From contig NZ_JAKRWF010000006.1 in NCBI RefSeq assembly GCF_022352215.1, positions 1 to 64,000 on the forward strand: a DNA stretch of 64,000 nt. Reading direction: 5' to 3'. The stretch is from Flavihumibacter cheonanensis (GTDB lineage Bacteria > Bacteroidota > Bacteroidia > Chitinophagales > Chitinophagaceae). The position numbers were made by a program, and so were the translations under genes. A model generated the notes under the pieces. It was not told where the DNA came from, made no database searches, and saw only the letters and a program-made list of their open reading frames with translations. Below are positions 18,172 through 26,628 of this stretch, piece after piece. How positions within the stretch are numbered: position 1 is the first letter of the stretch; every line of letters starts with the position of its first letter.

Positions 18172-19296
18172 ATGAGCATGAAATCCATAGCCTGTTTTAT
18201 TGATCCCCTTGTTTCTGCCAGTCCGGACACTGCGGAAGCCGCATTCCAGGAAGCCCTGCCTTCACTTATTAGCAGGCTGCCGGAATACCGTTTTATCCTG
18301 TTAAGCAGCTTTCCGGATTTAACCTGGGAAGAAAACCTTGGTGGCCAGGTGGAACTCGTTCAGCTTCCCCTACCTAAAATTTTCCTGGCGAGTTATGAAA
18401 CCAGGTTGAAAAAAGGGCTGAAAACCTGGATAGATCAGTATCAGCCTTCGGTTTTTATCAGCTTTGATAAAGAAGCGGTGGTTGAGGGTGCTCGAAATAC
18501 CCTGTTATTTGGTACGGCATCTCATCTCCTTGTTGATTCGAAGGGAAAAAGAATGACAAAAACACCGGCAAAATTACCGGCCTGGACCGGCGCCAGCATT
18601 ATTTGCCTTCCGTTTACTTCAGATAAAGAGCAGGTCCTTCAGGTTTTTCCGACTATTGAAAACCAGCTAAAAGTACAATATCCGGCCCTTCAGCCTGATT
18701 GTCAGTCTATTTCATGGTCAGAGCAGGAAACTATTAAAATAAGGCATTCCGGGGGACGGGATTATTTTCTCTATGTAGGACCGCTACATGCCGGCAATCA
18801 AATCATAGAGTTGTTGAAATCCTATTCCCTGTTGAAAAAATGGCTGATGACCGGTATGCCGTTGATACTGGCCGGGCCGGCTACTGAAGAAACTTCACAG
18901 TTGGAAAGCCTTCTTAAGACTTACAAATACCGGGCAGACATAACCCTTTTGCCAGACCTGGATCCGGTTGAATTAGGTCCGCTTTTGGCAGGTGCTTACT
19001 TGATGGCCTATCCTTACCGGGAGGGCACTGCAACCTGGCCGCTGGAATGGGCAATGAGTGCAGGAACGCCATTGATTACGACCAGTCATCCGGATACGAA
19101 AGAAATTTGTGGGGAGGGAGCCTGGTATGCTGCGTCCGGCGATCTGGATGCATGGGCGCATCAGATGATGTTGCTGTATAAAGACGAACATCAACGCAGC
19201 CGGCTTATTGAAAAAGAGCAACAGCAGCACATAATCCTGAATCAGTCGCTCACACTAGACCAGTACACCCTTTTTATCCGTCAGCTTTCTGCCTGA
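18172..19296 (+). CDS. Glycosyltransferase family protein (GT-B, GT4-like)
   Basis: Glycosyltransferase of 374 residues. N-terminal half is divergent; the C-terminal half has the GT-B nucleotide-sugar signature region: FLYVGPLHAGNQ, a DLDPVELGPLLAGAYLMAYP block, and EWAMSAGTPLITT followed by HPDTKEICGEGA. Donor and acceptor are unknown; surface polysaccharide or protein glycosylation would fit. The frame is open back to 18082 but that would overlap the divergent DUF4290 start, so ATG at 18172 (or 18178) is preferred. It precedes gldC by 33 bases. Confidence 0.78.
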   Translation: MSMKSIACFIDPLVSASPDTAEAAFQEALPSLISRLPEYRFILLSSFPDLTWEENLGGQVELVQLPLPKIFLASYETRLKKGLKTWIDQYQPSVFISFDKEAVVEGARNTLLFGTASHLLVDSKGKRMTKTPAKLPAWTGASIICLPFTSDKEQVLQVFPTIENQLKVQYPALQPDCQSISWSEQETIKIRHSGGRDYFLYVGPLHAGNQIIELLKSYSLLKKWLMTGMPLILAGPATEETSQLESLLKTYKYRADITLLPDLDPVELGPLLAGAYLMAYPYREGTATWPLEWAMSAGTPLITTSHPDTKEICGEGAWYAASGDLDAWAHQMMLLYKDEHQRSRLIEKEQQQHIILNQSLTLDQYTLFIRQLSA

Positions 19297-19303
19297 TTAA
19301 TCC

Positions 19304-19311
19304 TAGTTTTG
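19304..19311 (+). promoter_or_regulatory. Candidate -7 element (TAnnTTTG) for gldC
   Basis: TAGTTTTG 18 bases before the gldC start codon. No -33 TTTG at the proper spacing is seen, so the element is tentative. Confidence 0.35.
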
Positions 19312-19329
19312 CAGCCATAAACAGCTTAT

Positions 19330-19680
19330 ATGCAGCAATCTACAATTACTATTGATGTTCAACTGGATCCCGATAAAGTTCCCGCTCAGATCAGCTGGAG
19401 TGCTACTGCAAGTACTGCCGAAGAAGCTCAAAAAGCAAAAGCAATGATGCTCGCTTTCTGGGATGGTGCAGAAAAAACCGCTCTCCGTATTGATTTATGG
19501 ACCAAGGATATGATGGTAGATGAAATGGCTGATTTTTTCTACCAGACCTTGTTGACAATGGCTGATACCTATCAGCGGGCCACCCGCAACGAAGAACAGG
19601 TAAATGATCTGCGAAATTTCGCAAAGGATTTTTATAAAAAATTCCAGGAGCAACAAATGAAGGAAAACCAATTGAAGTGA
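19330..19680 (+). CDS. gldC: Gliding motility protein GldC
   Basis: Small cytoplasmic protein of 116 residues, matching the GldC family in length and in the conserved blocks ITIDVQLDPDKVP, LRIDLWTKDMMVDEM and QTLLTMADTYQRAT. GldC accompanies gliding motility and T9SS in Bacteroidota; its biochemical role is unsettled. The gene is followed by a low-complexity purine/pyrimidine stretch (19681-19768) and then yqeY. Confidence 0.93.
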   Translation: MQQSTITIDVQLDPDKVPAQISWSATASTAEEAQKAKAMMLAFWDGAEKTALRIDLWTKDMMVDEMADFFYQTLLTMADTYQRATRNEEQVNDLRNFAKDFYKKFQEQQMKENQLK

Positions 19681-19768
19681 GAAGTATGAAGTTTGAAGTA
19701 TGAATTCACTGCTTCCCTCTTCCATTTTTCCTTCCTCCTTTCCTCCATTCTTCCATTCCTCCTCTTAA
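19681..19768. repeat. Low-complexity purine then pyrimidine tract between gldC and yqeY
   Basis: Directly after the gldC stop come three GAAGTATGAAG-type units, then about 60 bases of almost pure pyrimidine. Its complement contains GGAGGAATGGAAG (19750-19762), the same 13 bases found in the tract after yjjG at 54754-54766. No hairpin terminator is visible. The function is unknown. Confidence 0.6.
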
Positions 19769-19778
19769 ATTCCATACC

Positions 19779-20228
19779 ATGACATTAGAAGAAAAAATAA
19801 TGGCCGAAATGAAAGAGGCCATGAAAGCAAAAAACGAAGCTGCGTTAAGAGGCCTGCGCGCCATCAAAGCTGAAATTATCAAAGCCAAAACTGAACCTGG
19901 GGCGAATGGTCAGCTTTCTGAGGAAGGTGCTGCCAAAATGTTGCAAAAAATGGTAAAGCAGCGTCGGGATTCCCTGGAAATATTCAGACAACAAAACCGG
20001 GAAGACCTGGCTGCTAAAGAACAGGAAGAAATTGCTGTAATTGAACAGTTTCTTCCAAAACAATTGACCGAAGACGAACTCCGGGAAGCGTTGAAAGCCA
20101 TTATTGCCGAAGCAGGGGCCAGTTCGGTTGCGGATCTGGGTAAGGTAATGGGATTGGCAACTAAAAAGCTGGCCGGACAGGCGGATGGTAAAGCTATTTC
20201 TGCGCTTGTTAAATCACTTTTGTCATAA
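19779..20228 (+). CDS. GatB/YqeY domain-containing protein
   Basis: YqeY-type protein of 149 residues sharing the tail domain of aspartyl/glutamyl-tRNA amidotransferase subunit B. Seen: LEEKIMAEMKEAMKAKN at the start, LRAIKAEIIKAKTEPG, the central KQRRDSLEIFRQQNREDLA and the closing LGKVMGLATKKLAGQADGKAIS. Free-standing YqeY may bind tRNA; its exact role is not known. It is followed by cvpA after 46 bases. Confidence 0.93.
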   Translation: MTLEEKIMAEMKEAMKAKNEAALRGLRAIKAEIIKAKTEPGANGQLSEEGAAKMLQKMVKQRRDSLEIFRQQNREDLAAKEQEEIAVIEQFLPKQLTEDELREALKAIIAEAGASSVADLGKVMGLATKKLAGQADGKAISALVKSLLS

Positions 20229-20274
20229 TCATCAATTACCCGTCGGGTAACCGACAGGTAATAAATCTGCTGGT

Positions 20275-20826
20275 TTGATAGATATAGTAACATTATTGGT
20301 GTTGGCGCTGGCTGTATTCAAAGGAATCCGCAACGGATTGGTGATGGCTGTTTTTTCATGTATTGCCCTGTTTCTTGGCGTATTGGCAGCATTGAAACTA
20401 TCTGCCACAACCGCAATTTGGTTGGAAGATACTGTCCAGGTTTCCGCCCGTTGGCTGCCCTTATTGTCTTTTCTGTTGGTTTTTATTGTTGTAGTGCTCC
20501 TCATAAACATGATTGGGAAACTGTTGGAAAAAACAACCGAATGGGCTTTCTTAGGCTGGGTAAACAAGGCAGCAGGAATCGTTTTTTATGCAGTCATCTA
20601 CCTGCTGATATGGTCTTTGTTTATTTTTTACCTGGATAAATTATCACTGATCAGTCAGGAAGCAATGGAATCTTCTGTTACTTATCCTATAATTGCACCG
20701 TGGGGTCCTGATGCAGTTGACTGGATAGCCTCAGTAATTCCGGTTTTTAAGGATATTATGACTGAGATAGGTGGATTCCTGGAACGATTTTCCGAAGAAA
20801 AAAATCCATCTATACGTACTGTTTAG
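20275..20826 (+). CDS. CvpA family membrane protein
   Basis: Inner-membrane protein of 183 residues with four hydrophobic helices (about 3-22, 26-46, 62-84, 100-122). CvpA relatives are linked to colicin V production and envelope stress tolerance. The family N-terminus MIDIVTLLVLALAVFKGIRNG is matched only if translation begins at the TTG at 20275, so I take that unusual start. Next ATG in frame (20341) would delete the first helix. Confidence 0.85.
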   Translation: MIDIVTLLVLALAVFKGIRNGLVMAVFSCIALFLGVLAALKLSATTAIWLEDTVQVSARWLPLLSFLLVFIVVVLLINMIGKLLEKTTEWAFLGWVNKAAGIVFYAVIYLLIWSLFIFYLDKLSLISQEAMESSVTYPIIAPWGPDAVDWIASVIPVFKDIMTEIGGFLERFSEEKNPSIRTV

Positions 20827-20914
20827 CAACCTGGATGCAGATGTCGCTACTAGTAATTATTGAGCTAAATGGACTATTTTAGCAATTCATTGGAAGTATT
20901 ATTTTTACGAAGAG

Positions 20915-21691
20915 ATGCAATACGAGATCAAACAGCTGGATAAATTCAAGTACATCGAAGAAGGGGAAGGAGAACCTTTGGTCCTGCTCCATGGTCTTTT
21001 TGGGGCCCTGAGCAATTTCAGAGACCTGATCGAATACTTTCGAAATCACTATAAAGTAGTGGTTCCCATGCTGCCATTGTTTGAACTCGACATCCTGCAT
21101 ACTTCTGTTGGAGGTCTGCAGAAATTTGTTTACAAATTCATCGAAGCTAAAGATTACCGGAATATCCATTTACTTGGAAACTCACTCGGTGGGCATGTAG
21201 GCCTCGTTCACGTTTTAAAGCATCCGGAAAGAATTCGTAGCCTGATCCTGACCGGTAGCTCAGGTCTATTTGAGAATGGAATGGGGGATACTTATCCCAA
21301 ACGCGGCGACTACGAATACATCAAGAAAAAAACAGAAGTCACGTTTTATGACCCCAAAATGGCTACCAAAGAGTTGGTGGATGAAGTTTATGAAATCACT
21401 ACCAGTCGCCTGAAAGTCATAAAGATCATCGCCCTTGCAAAAAGCGCAATCCGCAACAATCTAGGTGAAGAACTTAGTCAGATTCAGCAACCAACCCTCC
21501 TGGTTTGGGGAAATAATGACACCATTACACCTCCCTTTGTTGGAAGAGAGTTTAATAGATTGATTCCCAATAGCGAACTGCACTTTATTGATAAATGCGG
21601 ACATGCGCCAATGATGGAGCGTCCCGAAGAATTCAACAAAATTCTTCATAAATTTTTGACGAAACTCAATGAGCCGGCAGCGGTTGCCTGA
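20915..21691 (+). CDS. Alpha/beta hydrolase
   Basis: Alpha/beta-hydrolase fold enzyme of 258 residues. Seen: oxyanion region LLHGLFGALSNF, nucleophile elbow GNSLGGHVG (Ser), acid in WGNNDTITP and catalytic His in CGHAPMMERPEEF. Substrate unknown; the fold covers esterases, lipases and C-C hydrolases. It is encoded 29 bases before a CBS-domain gene and in front of the envelope-assembly block, an arrangement I recall from other Bacteroidota. Confidence 0.9.
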   Translation: MQYEIKQLDKFKYIEEGEGEPLVLLHGLFGALSNFRDLIEYFRNHYKVVVPMLPLFELDILHTSVGGLQKFVYKFIEAKDYRNIHLLGNSLGGHVGLVHVLKHPERIRSLILTGSSGLFENGMGDTYPKRGDYEYIKKKTEVTFYDPKMATKELVDEVYEITTSRLKVIKIIALAKSAIRNNLGEELSQIQQPTLLVWGNNDTITPPFVGREFNRLIPNSELHFIDKCGHAPMMERPEEFNKILHKFLTKLNEPAAVA

Positions 21692-21720
21692 GAATTGTCG
21701 TCTATACATAAACGAAATAA

Positions 21721-22383
21721 GTGATCAATAAGGACCTGATATCGGTTTCACTCCCTGTATTGTCTGTAAAAGACCCGATTTACAGGGCTATGCAGTTGAT
21801 GGATGACTGCAATGTGATCCATTTGCCACTTGTTGAAGAAGACATTTTTCTGGGGCTTATTGCTGAATCGGACTTACTTAACAGTGAAGACGACAGTAAA
21901 ACACTCGAAACCATCAGCGGTGCTATTTCCAGAGTGAGGGTGAGTCCGAACGGACATTTTACGGAGGCGGTTCAGCTGGCAAACGAATATGGGTTGGCAG
22001 TAGTACCAGTTACGGAAACCAATTTTGAGTGGGTGGGGGCCATCGCGGCAGCCGATCTGCTTAAATTTACCGGCCATATGATAGGAGCCGATGAACCAGG
22101 AGGTATCATAGTCCTGGAAATGGATAAAAGAAATTTCGCCTTCTCTGAAATCTACAAATTGGTAGAAACAAACGATGCCCAAATCACCCAGCTGAACACT
22201 TACTTTGACAACAACCTGGGCGTTTTATATGTTACACTTAAATTGAATAAGTTCGAATTATCTGACATTGTTGCCACTTTTCAGCGCTATGAATACCAGG
22301 TTCGGTACTATTTCGGAGAAGAAATGTATGAAAATGAACTTAGAAACAACTACGACCATCTCATGAATTACCTTAATCTGTAA
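21721..22383 (+). CDS. CBS domain-containing protein
   Basis: Soluble protein of 220 residues with a tandem CBS pair over about 10-130 (MDDCNVIHLPLVEEDIFLGLI, YGLAVVPVTETN) and a C-terminal alpha/beta region (about 130-220), perhaps ACT-like. CBS pairs usually sense adenine nucleotides. Translation starts at GTG (21721); the next Met in frame is inside the first CBS motif, so the GTG is required. No partner enzyme domain is present. Confidence 0.87.
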   Translation: MINKDLISVSLPVLSVKDPIYRAMQLMDDCNVIHLPLVEEDIFLGLIAESDLLNSEDDSKTLETISGAISRVRVSPNGHFTEAVQLANEYGLAVVPVTETNFEWVGAIAAADLLKFTGHMIGADEPGGIIVLEMDKRNFAFSEIYKLVETNDAQITQLNTYFDNNLGVLYVTLKLNKFELSDIVATFQRYEYQVRYYFGEEMYENELRNNYDHLMNYLNL

Positions 22384-22442
22384 AAAAAATCAAATTTGAT
22401 TTCCAGTTTTGGCTGAATCCTGTATTTTCATAGGTACCGTGC

Positions 22443-23939
22443 ATGAAAGGAATGAATATTGTGTGGAAATATAGAATCTGTCTGTTAATGCTCTTCTGCT
22501 GTTTTGGAAGAGGCCTGTTTGCACAAACAAGTTTGCCGATTACCGATGAAGCTAAAACAGCGCCTGGCTTAAGCCCGCCGGGGGCAATGCCCGTTGAAAG
22601 CCCTCCTCAAAGAAGGTTATTCATGATTGATAAAATTTATATCAACGGGAACAAAAAAACCAAGGACTACATTATCAAAAGAGAGCTCCCTTTCAAAGAA
22701 GGTGATTCGGTCGCCCTCAATCAACTGGTTGCCCAATTCCGGCTGGGGAAACAGCAATTGGTGAATACACGCTTGTTTAATGATGTAGTAATTTCACTTC
22801 GGAGTTTCAGGGGCTACCTCGTTGATGTAGAAATTGATGTGAAAGAACGATGGTATATTTTTCCCATTCCTTACCTGAAACCAATTGACCGGAATTTGCA
22901 AACCTGGGCAGATAAGGGGTACAGCCTGGACCGGATTAATTACGGTGCTAAGCTCAATTATTATAATACTACGGGAAGAAACGATGTTTTGAAAGTTTGG
23001 TTGATTACCGGCTACTCACGGCAGGTCCAGGTTTCTTACAACCAGCCATTTATGGATGGATCTCTGAAAAGCGGTTATGGCATCAACTTCAACTATTCTG
23101 CAATGAAGGAGGTGAATCCTCGTACCGTGAATAACAAACAGTTTTTTTTAAGGGCGGATTCTCTTCCAAAAGCCGGACGGTTCCTGGAAGAAACCATGAC
23201 CGGCTCTGTTCAATGGAATTACAGACCCGGACTTAAAACCCGCCACGTAATAAGAGCTGGATTTGGGATGAGTAAAATTGATAGTGCGGTTTGGAATGTG
23301 AATAACAATTACATCAGTAAATCCGGCAGAACCCAGGTAGTTTACCCCGAGATAAGTTATACCATGAACTTTCTGGATGTGGATTATGCACCTTATCCTC
23401 TGAGAGGTTTCATGGCTGAGACTCAATTGATCCGTCGTGGTTTCGGATCAGATGTAGGCATGTGGCAGTTGAATGTGAAGGCTACAAAAGCCTGGGAGAT
23501 CGGGGCAAAAGGATCTTTCTCAACCCAACTGACAAGTACGGTGCGGCTTCCTTTCAAACAGCCTTTTAGCCAGCACCGACTGATGGGATATGGAGACTTT
23601 TACCTGCGGGGAATGGAAAAATATGTGATTGATGGTGTGTTGGGTGGGATGACCAGGAATACGCTTCGTCGGGAAATTCTAAATTTTTCAGTTCCCCTTC
23701 CGATCCGCAGCCAGAGTCATGACCGGGTACCTTTCAGAATCTATGCAAAAACCTATGCCGACCTGGGTTACTCCTATTCAAAGTATTTCCGGGAAAATTC
23801 ACTAAATAATAAATTGCTCACAACAGCCGGCTTCGGAATTGATGTTGTTTCACTGTACGATGTCGTATTGCGCTTTGAATACAGCTTCAATCAACTAGGG
23901 CAAAACGGCTTCTTTTTTCACGTCCGGAATGATTTTTAA
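22443..23939 (+). CDS. Omp85-family outer membrane protein (BamA/TamA-like, single POTRA)
   Basis: Short Omp85 protein of 498 residues. Seen: signal peptide (ending GLFAQ), a Pro-rich linker, one POTRA domain at about 60-135 (IDKIYINGNKKTKDYIIKRE, then VDVEIDVKERW), and a 16-strand-type barrel to the C-terminal aromatic residue (FFFHVRNDF). Known Omp85 proteins insert or translocate proteins at the outer membrane. It lies 2.7 kb before the full-length bamA, so the locus has two Omp85 proteins; this one may have a specialised client. Confidence 0.87.
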   Translation: MKGMNIVWKYRICLLMLFCCFGRGLFAQTSLPITDEAKTAPGLSPPGAMPVESPPQRRLFMIDKIYINGNKKTKDYIIKRELPFKEGDSVALNQLVAQFRLGKQQLVNTRLFNDVVISLRSFRGYLVDVEIDVKERWYIFPIPYLKPIDRNLQTWADKGYSLDRINYGAKLNYYNTTGRNDVLKVWLITGYSRQVQVSYNQPFMDGSLKSGYGINFNYSAMKEVNPRTVNNKQFFLRADSLPKAGRFLEETMTGSVQWNYRPGLKTRHVIRAGFGMSKIDSAVWNVNNNYISKSGRTQVVYPEISYTMNFLDVDYAPYPLRGFMAETQLIRRGFGSDVGMWQLNVKATKAWEIGAKGSFSTQLTSTVRLPFKQPFSQHRLMGYGDFYLRGMEKYVIDGVLGGMTRNTLRREILNFSVPLPIRSQSHDRVPFRIYAKTYADLGYSYSKYFRENSLNNKLLTTAGFGIDVVSLYDVVLRFEYSFNQLGQNGFFFHVRNDF

Positions 23940-23971
23940 TGCCCTATCTTTCCGGTGGCTAAAACAGATAC

Positions 23972-24853
23972 ATGAAAGTGGCGATTTACAGCCGGGTAAT
24001 CGACCAGGATGATTATTCGGAAATACAGAACTTATTCGATGAACTCAATAGCCTGCAGATAGAGCCGGTTATTTACCAGGCATTTTTTGAACAGATAGCC
24101 CCGGTTGTGCGCTTCCACCTCGATAAACTTACCACCTTCAGCAGTTCCGAAGACCTCGATGAGTCTATTGAATTTGTTATCAGTTTAGGTGGAGATGGAA
24201 CCCTGCTTGATACGGTAACCCTGGTTCGAAATAAAAAAATCCCAATCCTTGGAATTAATTTTGGCCGACTTGGATTTCTGGCAAGCATAGGCAAAGAAGA
24301 ACTTAAAACTGCTGTTGCTTCCATGGTAAACCGACAGTTTGTAATCGATCGTCGCTCTCTGATCCACCTGGATGCGGATAAGTTGCTGTTCGGCGAAACG
24401 CCTTACGCACTAAATGAGTTTGCTATCCATAAAACGGATATCTCTCCGATGATTAAGATTCACACCTATCTGAACGGCGAATTCTTAAACACTTACTGGT
24501 CGGATGGCCTCATCGTCAGTACACCTACCGGATCAACTGGCTATTCCCTCAGTTGCGGTGGACCGATTGTATTTCCGGATTCCGGAAGTTTTGTAATAAC
24601 CCCGGTAGCCCCTCATAACCTGAATGTTCGGCCTTTGATAGTACCGGATGATAACATTATATCCTTTGAAGTTGAATCCCGTTCGGATAATTTTATCTGT
24701 GCACTGGACAGTCGCCGCGAAATTGTTAGCAAAAACATACAATTAGCCGTAAAACGAGAGAAATTTGACGTAAGTATTGTACGTCTCAATGAAAATAATT
24801 TCCTTAGCACTTTAAGGAACAAACTTTCATGGGGGTTGGATACACGTAATTAG
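23972..24853 (+). CDS. nadK: NAD kinase
   Basis: Makes NADP from NAD and ATP. At 293 residues it is of standard length. Seen: SLGGDGTLLDTV (the GGDG motif), FGRLGFLASI, the NE-type region YALNEFAIHKTD, and PTGSTGYSLSCGGP. It is 32 bases after the Omp85 gene and 46 bases before the DUF6089 gene; the order is conserved in the phylum. Confidence 0.96.
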   Translation: MKVAIYSRVIDQDDYSEIQNLFDELNSLQIEPVIYQAFFEQIAPVVRFHLDKLTTFSSSEDLDESIEFVISLGGDGTLLDTVTLVRNKKIPILGINFGRLGFLASIGKEELKTAVASMVNRQFVIDRRSLIHLDADKLLFGETPYALNEFAIHKTDISPMIKIHTYLNGEFLNTYWSDGLIVSTPTGSTGYSLSCGGPIVFPDSGSFVITPVAPHNLNVRPLIVPDDNIISFEVESRSDNFICALDSRREIVSKNIQLAVKREKFDVSIVRLNENNFLSTLRNKLSWGLDTRN

Positions 24854-24899
24854 CATTTCCTTTATCTGCTCCTGATTTGATTATACGTTATATTGCAAT

Positions 24900-25754
24900 A
24901 TGAAGAAACTGATTCTGCCGGTATTGGCAGTACTTACCATGCATTCCGCTGTCCGGGCTCAGATGGAATCTGTAACCCAGGAAGGTGAGATTGGTGTATC
25001 TATAGGTGGCGCCCACTATTTTGGCGACCTCAATACAGCTGCCAAGGTGAACAGGGCCAAACTCGCATTTGGTGTATTTTTCCGCAAACAGTTTGGCAAC
25101 TATATAGCGGTTCGTGTAGGAGGGCAGTTTGCCCAGCTGGGTTATGCCGATAAATATTATGCTGATAATGAATTTCAGCGTCGAAGAAACCTAAGCTTTA
25201 ACAGTAATGTCTGGGAACTTGCCTTACAGGGCGATTTTAATTTCTTTAAATACGTTCCAGGTTCTTATGATTATCGGTTTACTCCCTATGTAACCATTGG
25301 GGCAAGTATATTCAGTTATGATCCCTATGCCTATCTGGGTGGACAAAAATATTTTCTTCGGCCACTGGGTACTGAAGGACAGGGTTCCGCTGCTTATCCC
25401 GACCGGAAACCCTACAGCAGCATGGCTTTTGCTATTCCCTTTGGGGTAGGGGTTAAATATTCGCTTAATGAGCGAATAAATGTTGGATTTGAAGTACTAC
25501 ATCGCTTTACCAATACGGATTACCTGGATGATGTCAGCACGACCTATGTTGGAGCAGATAAATTTCCACCCCTTCCGGATGGAACTTCCACTCCGGGTTT
25601 TTTGCTTCAGGACAGAAGTTATGAAGTAGGAGAAATCATTGGGATTGAAGGTCGCCAGCGGGGTTATGCAGGACAAAAAGACCAATTTATTACCGCCCAA
25701 TTCACCATTAGTTTCAACCTGACCAGTTATCGCTGTCCAACCGCAAAACTGTAG
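24900..25754 (+). CDS. DUF6089 family outer membrane beta-barrel protein
   Basis: Exported protein of 284 residues, signal peptide ending VRAQ. The body is strand-rich with GVSIGGAHYFGDLNTA near the start and repeated aromatic-flanked strands, typical of 8- to 12-strand barrels. DUF6089 members are found in Bacteroidota between NAD kinase and uppS, as here. Role unknown; the context suggests outer-membrane biogenesis. Confidence 0.88.
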   Translation: MKKLILPVLAVLTMHSAVRAQMESVTQEGEIGVSIGGAHYFGDLNTAAKVNRAKLAFGVFFRKQFGNYIAVRVGGQFAQLGYADKYYADNEFQRRRNLSFNSNVWELALQGDFNFFKYVPGSYDYRFTPYVTIGASIFSYDPYAYLGGQKYFLRPLGTEGQGSAAYPDRKPYSSMAFAIPFGVGVKYSLNERINVGFEVLHRFTNTDYLDDVSTTYVGADKFPPLPDGTSTPGFLLQDRSYEVGEIIGIEGRQRGYAGQKDQFITAQFTISFNLTSYRCPTAKL

Positions 25755-25818
25755 GTCAAATCCTGTTCTGCGTCGGGTTGATCAATTTCCGTACCTTCGC
25801 AGCCTGAAATTTGTTTAT

Positions 25819-26574
25819 ATGAGTTCGCTAGAGGCGAAAATTGACCGGCAAAAGCTCCCCCGTCACATAGCCATCATCATGGATGGAAATGGTCGTTGGG
25901 CCCAGGAAAAGGGTCACGACCGCCTTTACGGTCATTTTCATGGTGTTGAAAGTGTAAGAGATATTGTAGAAGGTTGCGCTGAACTGGGAGTTGGGTATCT
26001 TACCTTATACGCATTTAGTACAGAAAACTGGGATCGGCCGGCTAATGAAGTGAACGGTTTGATGGAGTTGCTGGTTGACACGATCCGCAAAGAAGTGGAA
26101 ACCCTTAACCGCAATAATATAAGGCTGCATGTAATCGGAGATACCGCCATGTTGCCCGAATATGCGCAGCAGGAATTACGGGAGGCACTGGATATGACGG
26201 CTGCGAATACCGGCCTCGGGCTGGTTATGGCGCTTAGCTACAGCAGCCGGTGGGAGATGGTGGAAGCTGTAAAAAAAATTGCAGTAGATGTGCAGCAAGG
26301 GCTCTTACAACCTACTGATATTGACCAGTCTATATTATCAAAGTACTTGTGCACCAGTGAGTTCCCTGATCCTGAATTGATGATTCGGACCAGTGGAGAA
26401 TACAGGATCAGCAATTTCCTCCTGTATCAGCTGGCCTATGCCGAACTTTATTTTACCAATGTCAGATGGCCTGATTTTCGAAAAGAAAACTTATATGAAG
26501 CAATTCTGGATTACCAGCAAAGAGAAAGACGTTTCGGAAAAACCAGCGCCCAGGTTCAGGAAGCACCCCTTTAA
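25819..26574 (+). CDS. uppS: Isoprenyl transferase (undecaprenyl diphosphate synthase)
   Basis: Cis-prenyltransferase making the C55 lipid carrier for peptidoglycan and polysaccharides; 251 residues. Seen: IIMDGNGRWA (catalytic Asp), LTLYAFSTENW, ALSYSSRWEMVEA, and the C-terminal RTSGEYRISNFLLYQLAYAEL. All positions needed for activity appear present. It lies between DUF6089 and bamA. Confidence 0.96.
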   Translation: MSSLEAKIDRQKLPRHIAIIMDGNGRWAQEKGHDRLYGHFHGVESVRDIVEGCAELGVGYLTLYAFSTENWDRPANEVNGLMELLVDTIRKEVETLNRNNIRLHVIGDTAMLPEYAQQELREALDMTAANTGLGLVMALSYSSRWEMVEAVKKIAVDVQQGLLQPTDIDQSILSKYLCTSEFPDPELMIRTSGEYRISNFLLYQLAYAELYFTNVRWPDFRKENLYEAILDYQQRERRFGKTSAQVQEAPL

Positions 26575-26628
26575 CAAAGCTTTTTTAAACAATCCTCTTA
26601 ATTTGCCTACTTTATTAAAACCAACTGG

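Noticed and set aside
22387-22402. A-T palindrome AAATCAAATTTGATTT after the CBS gene as a terminator
   Set aside because: The stem is A/T-only with no loop bases or following T-tract of note, so it is too weak to call.
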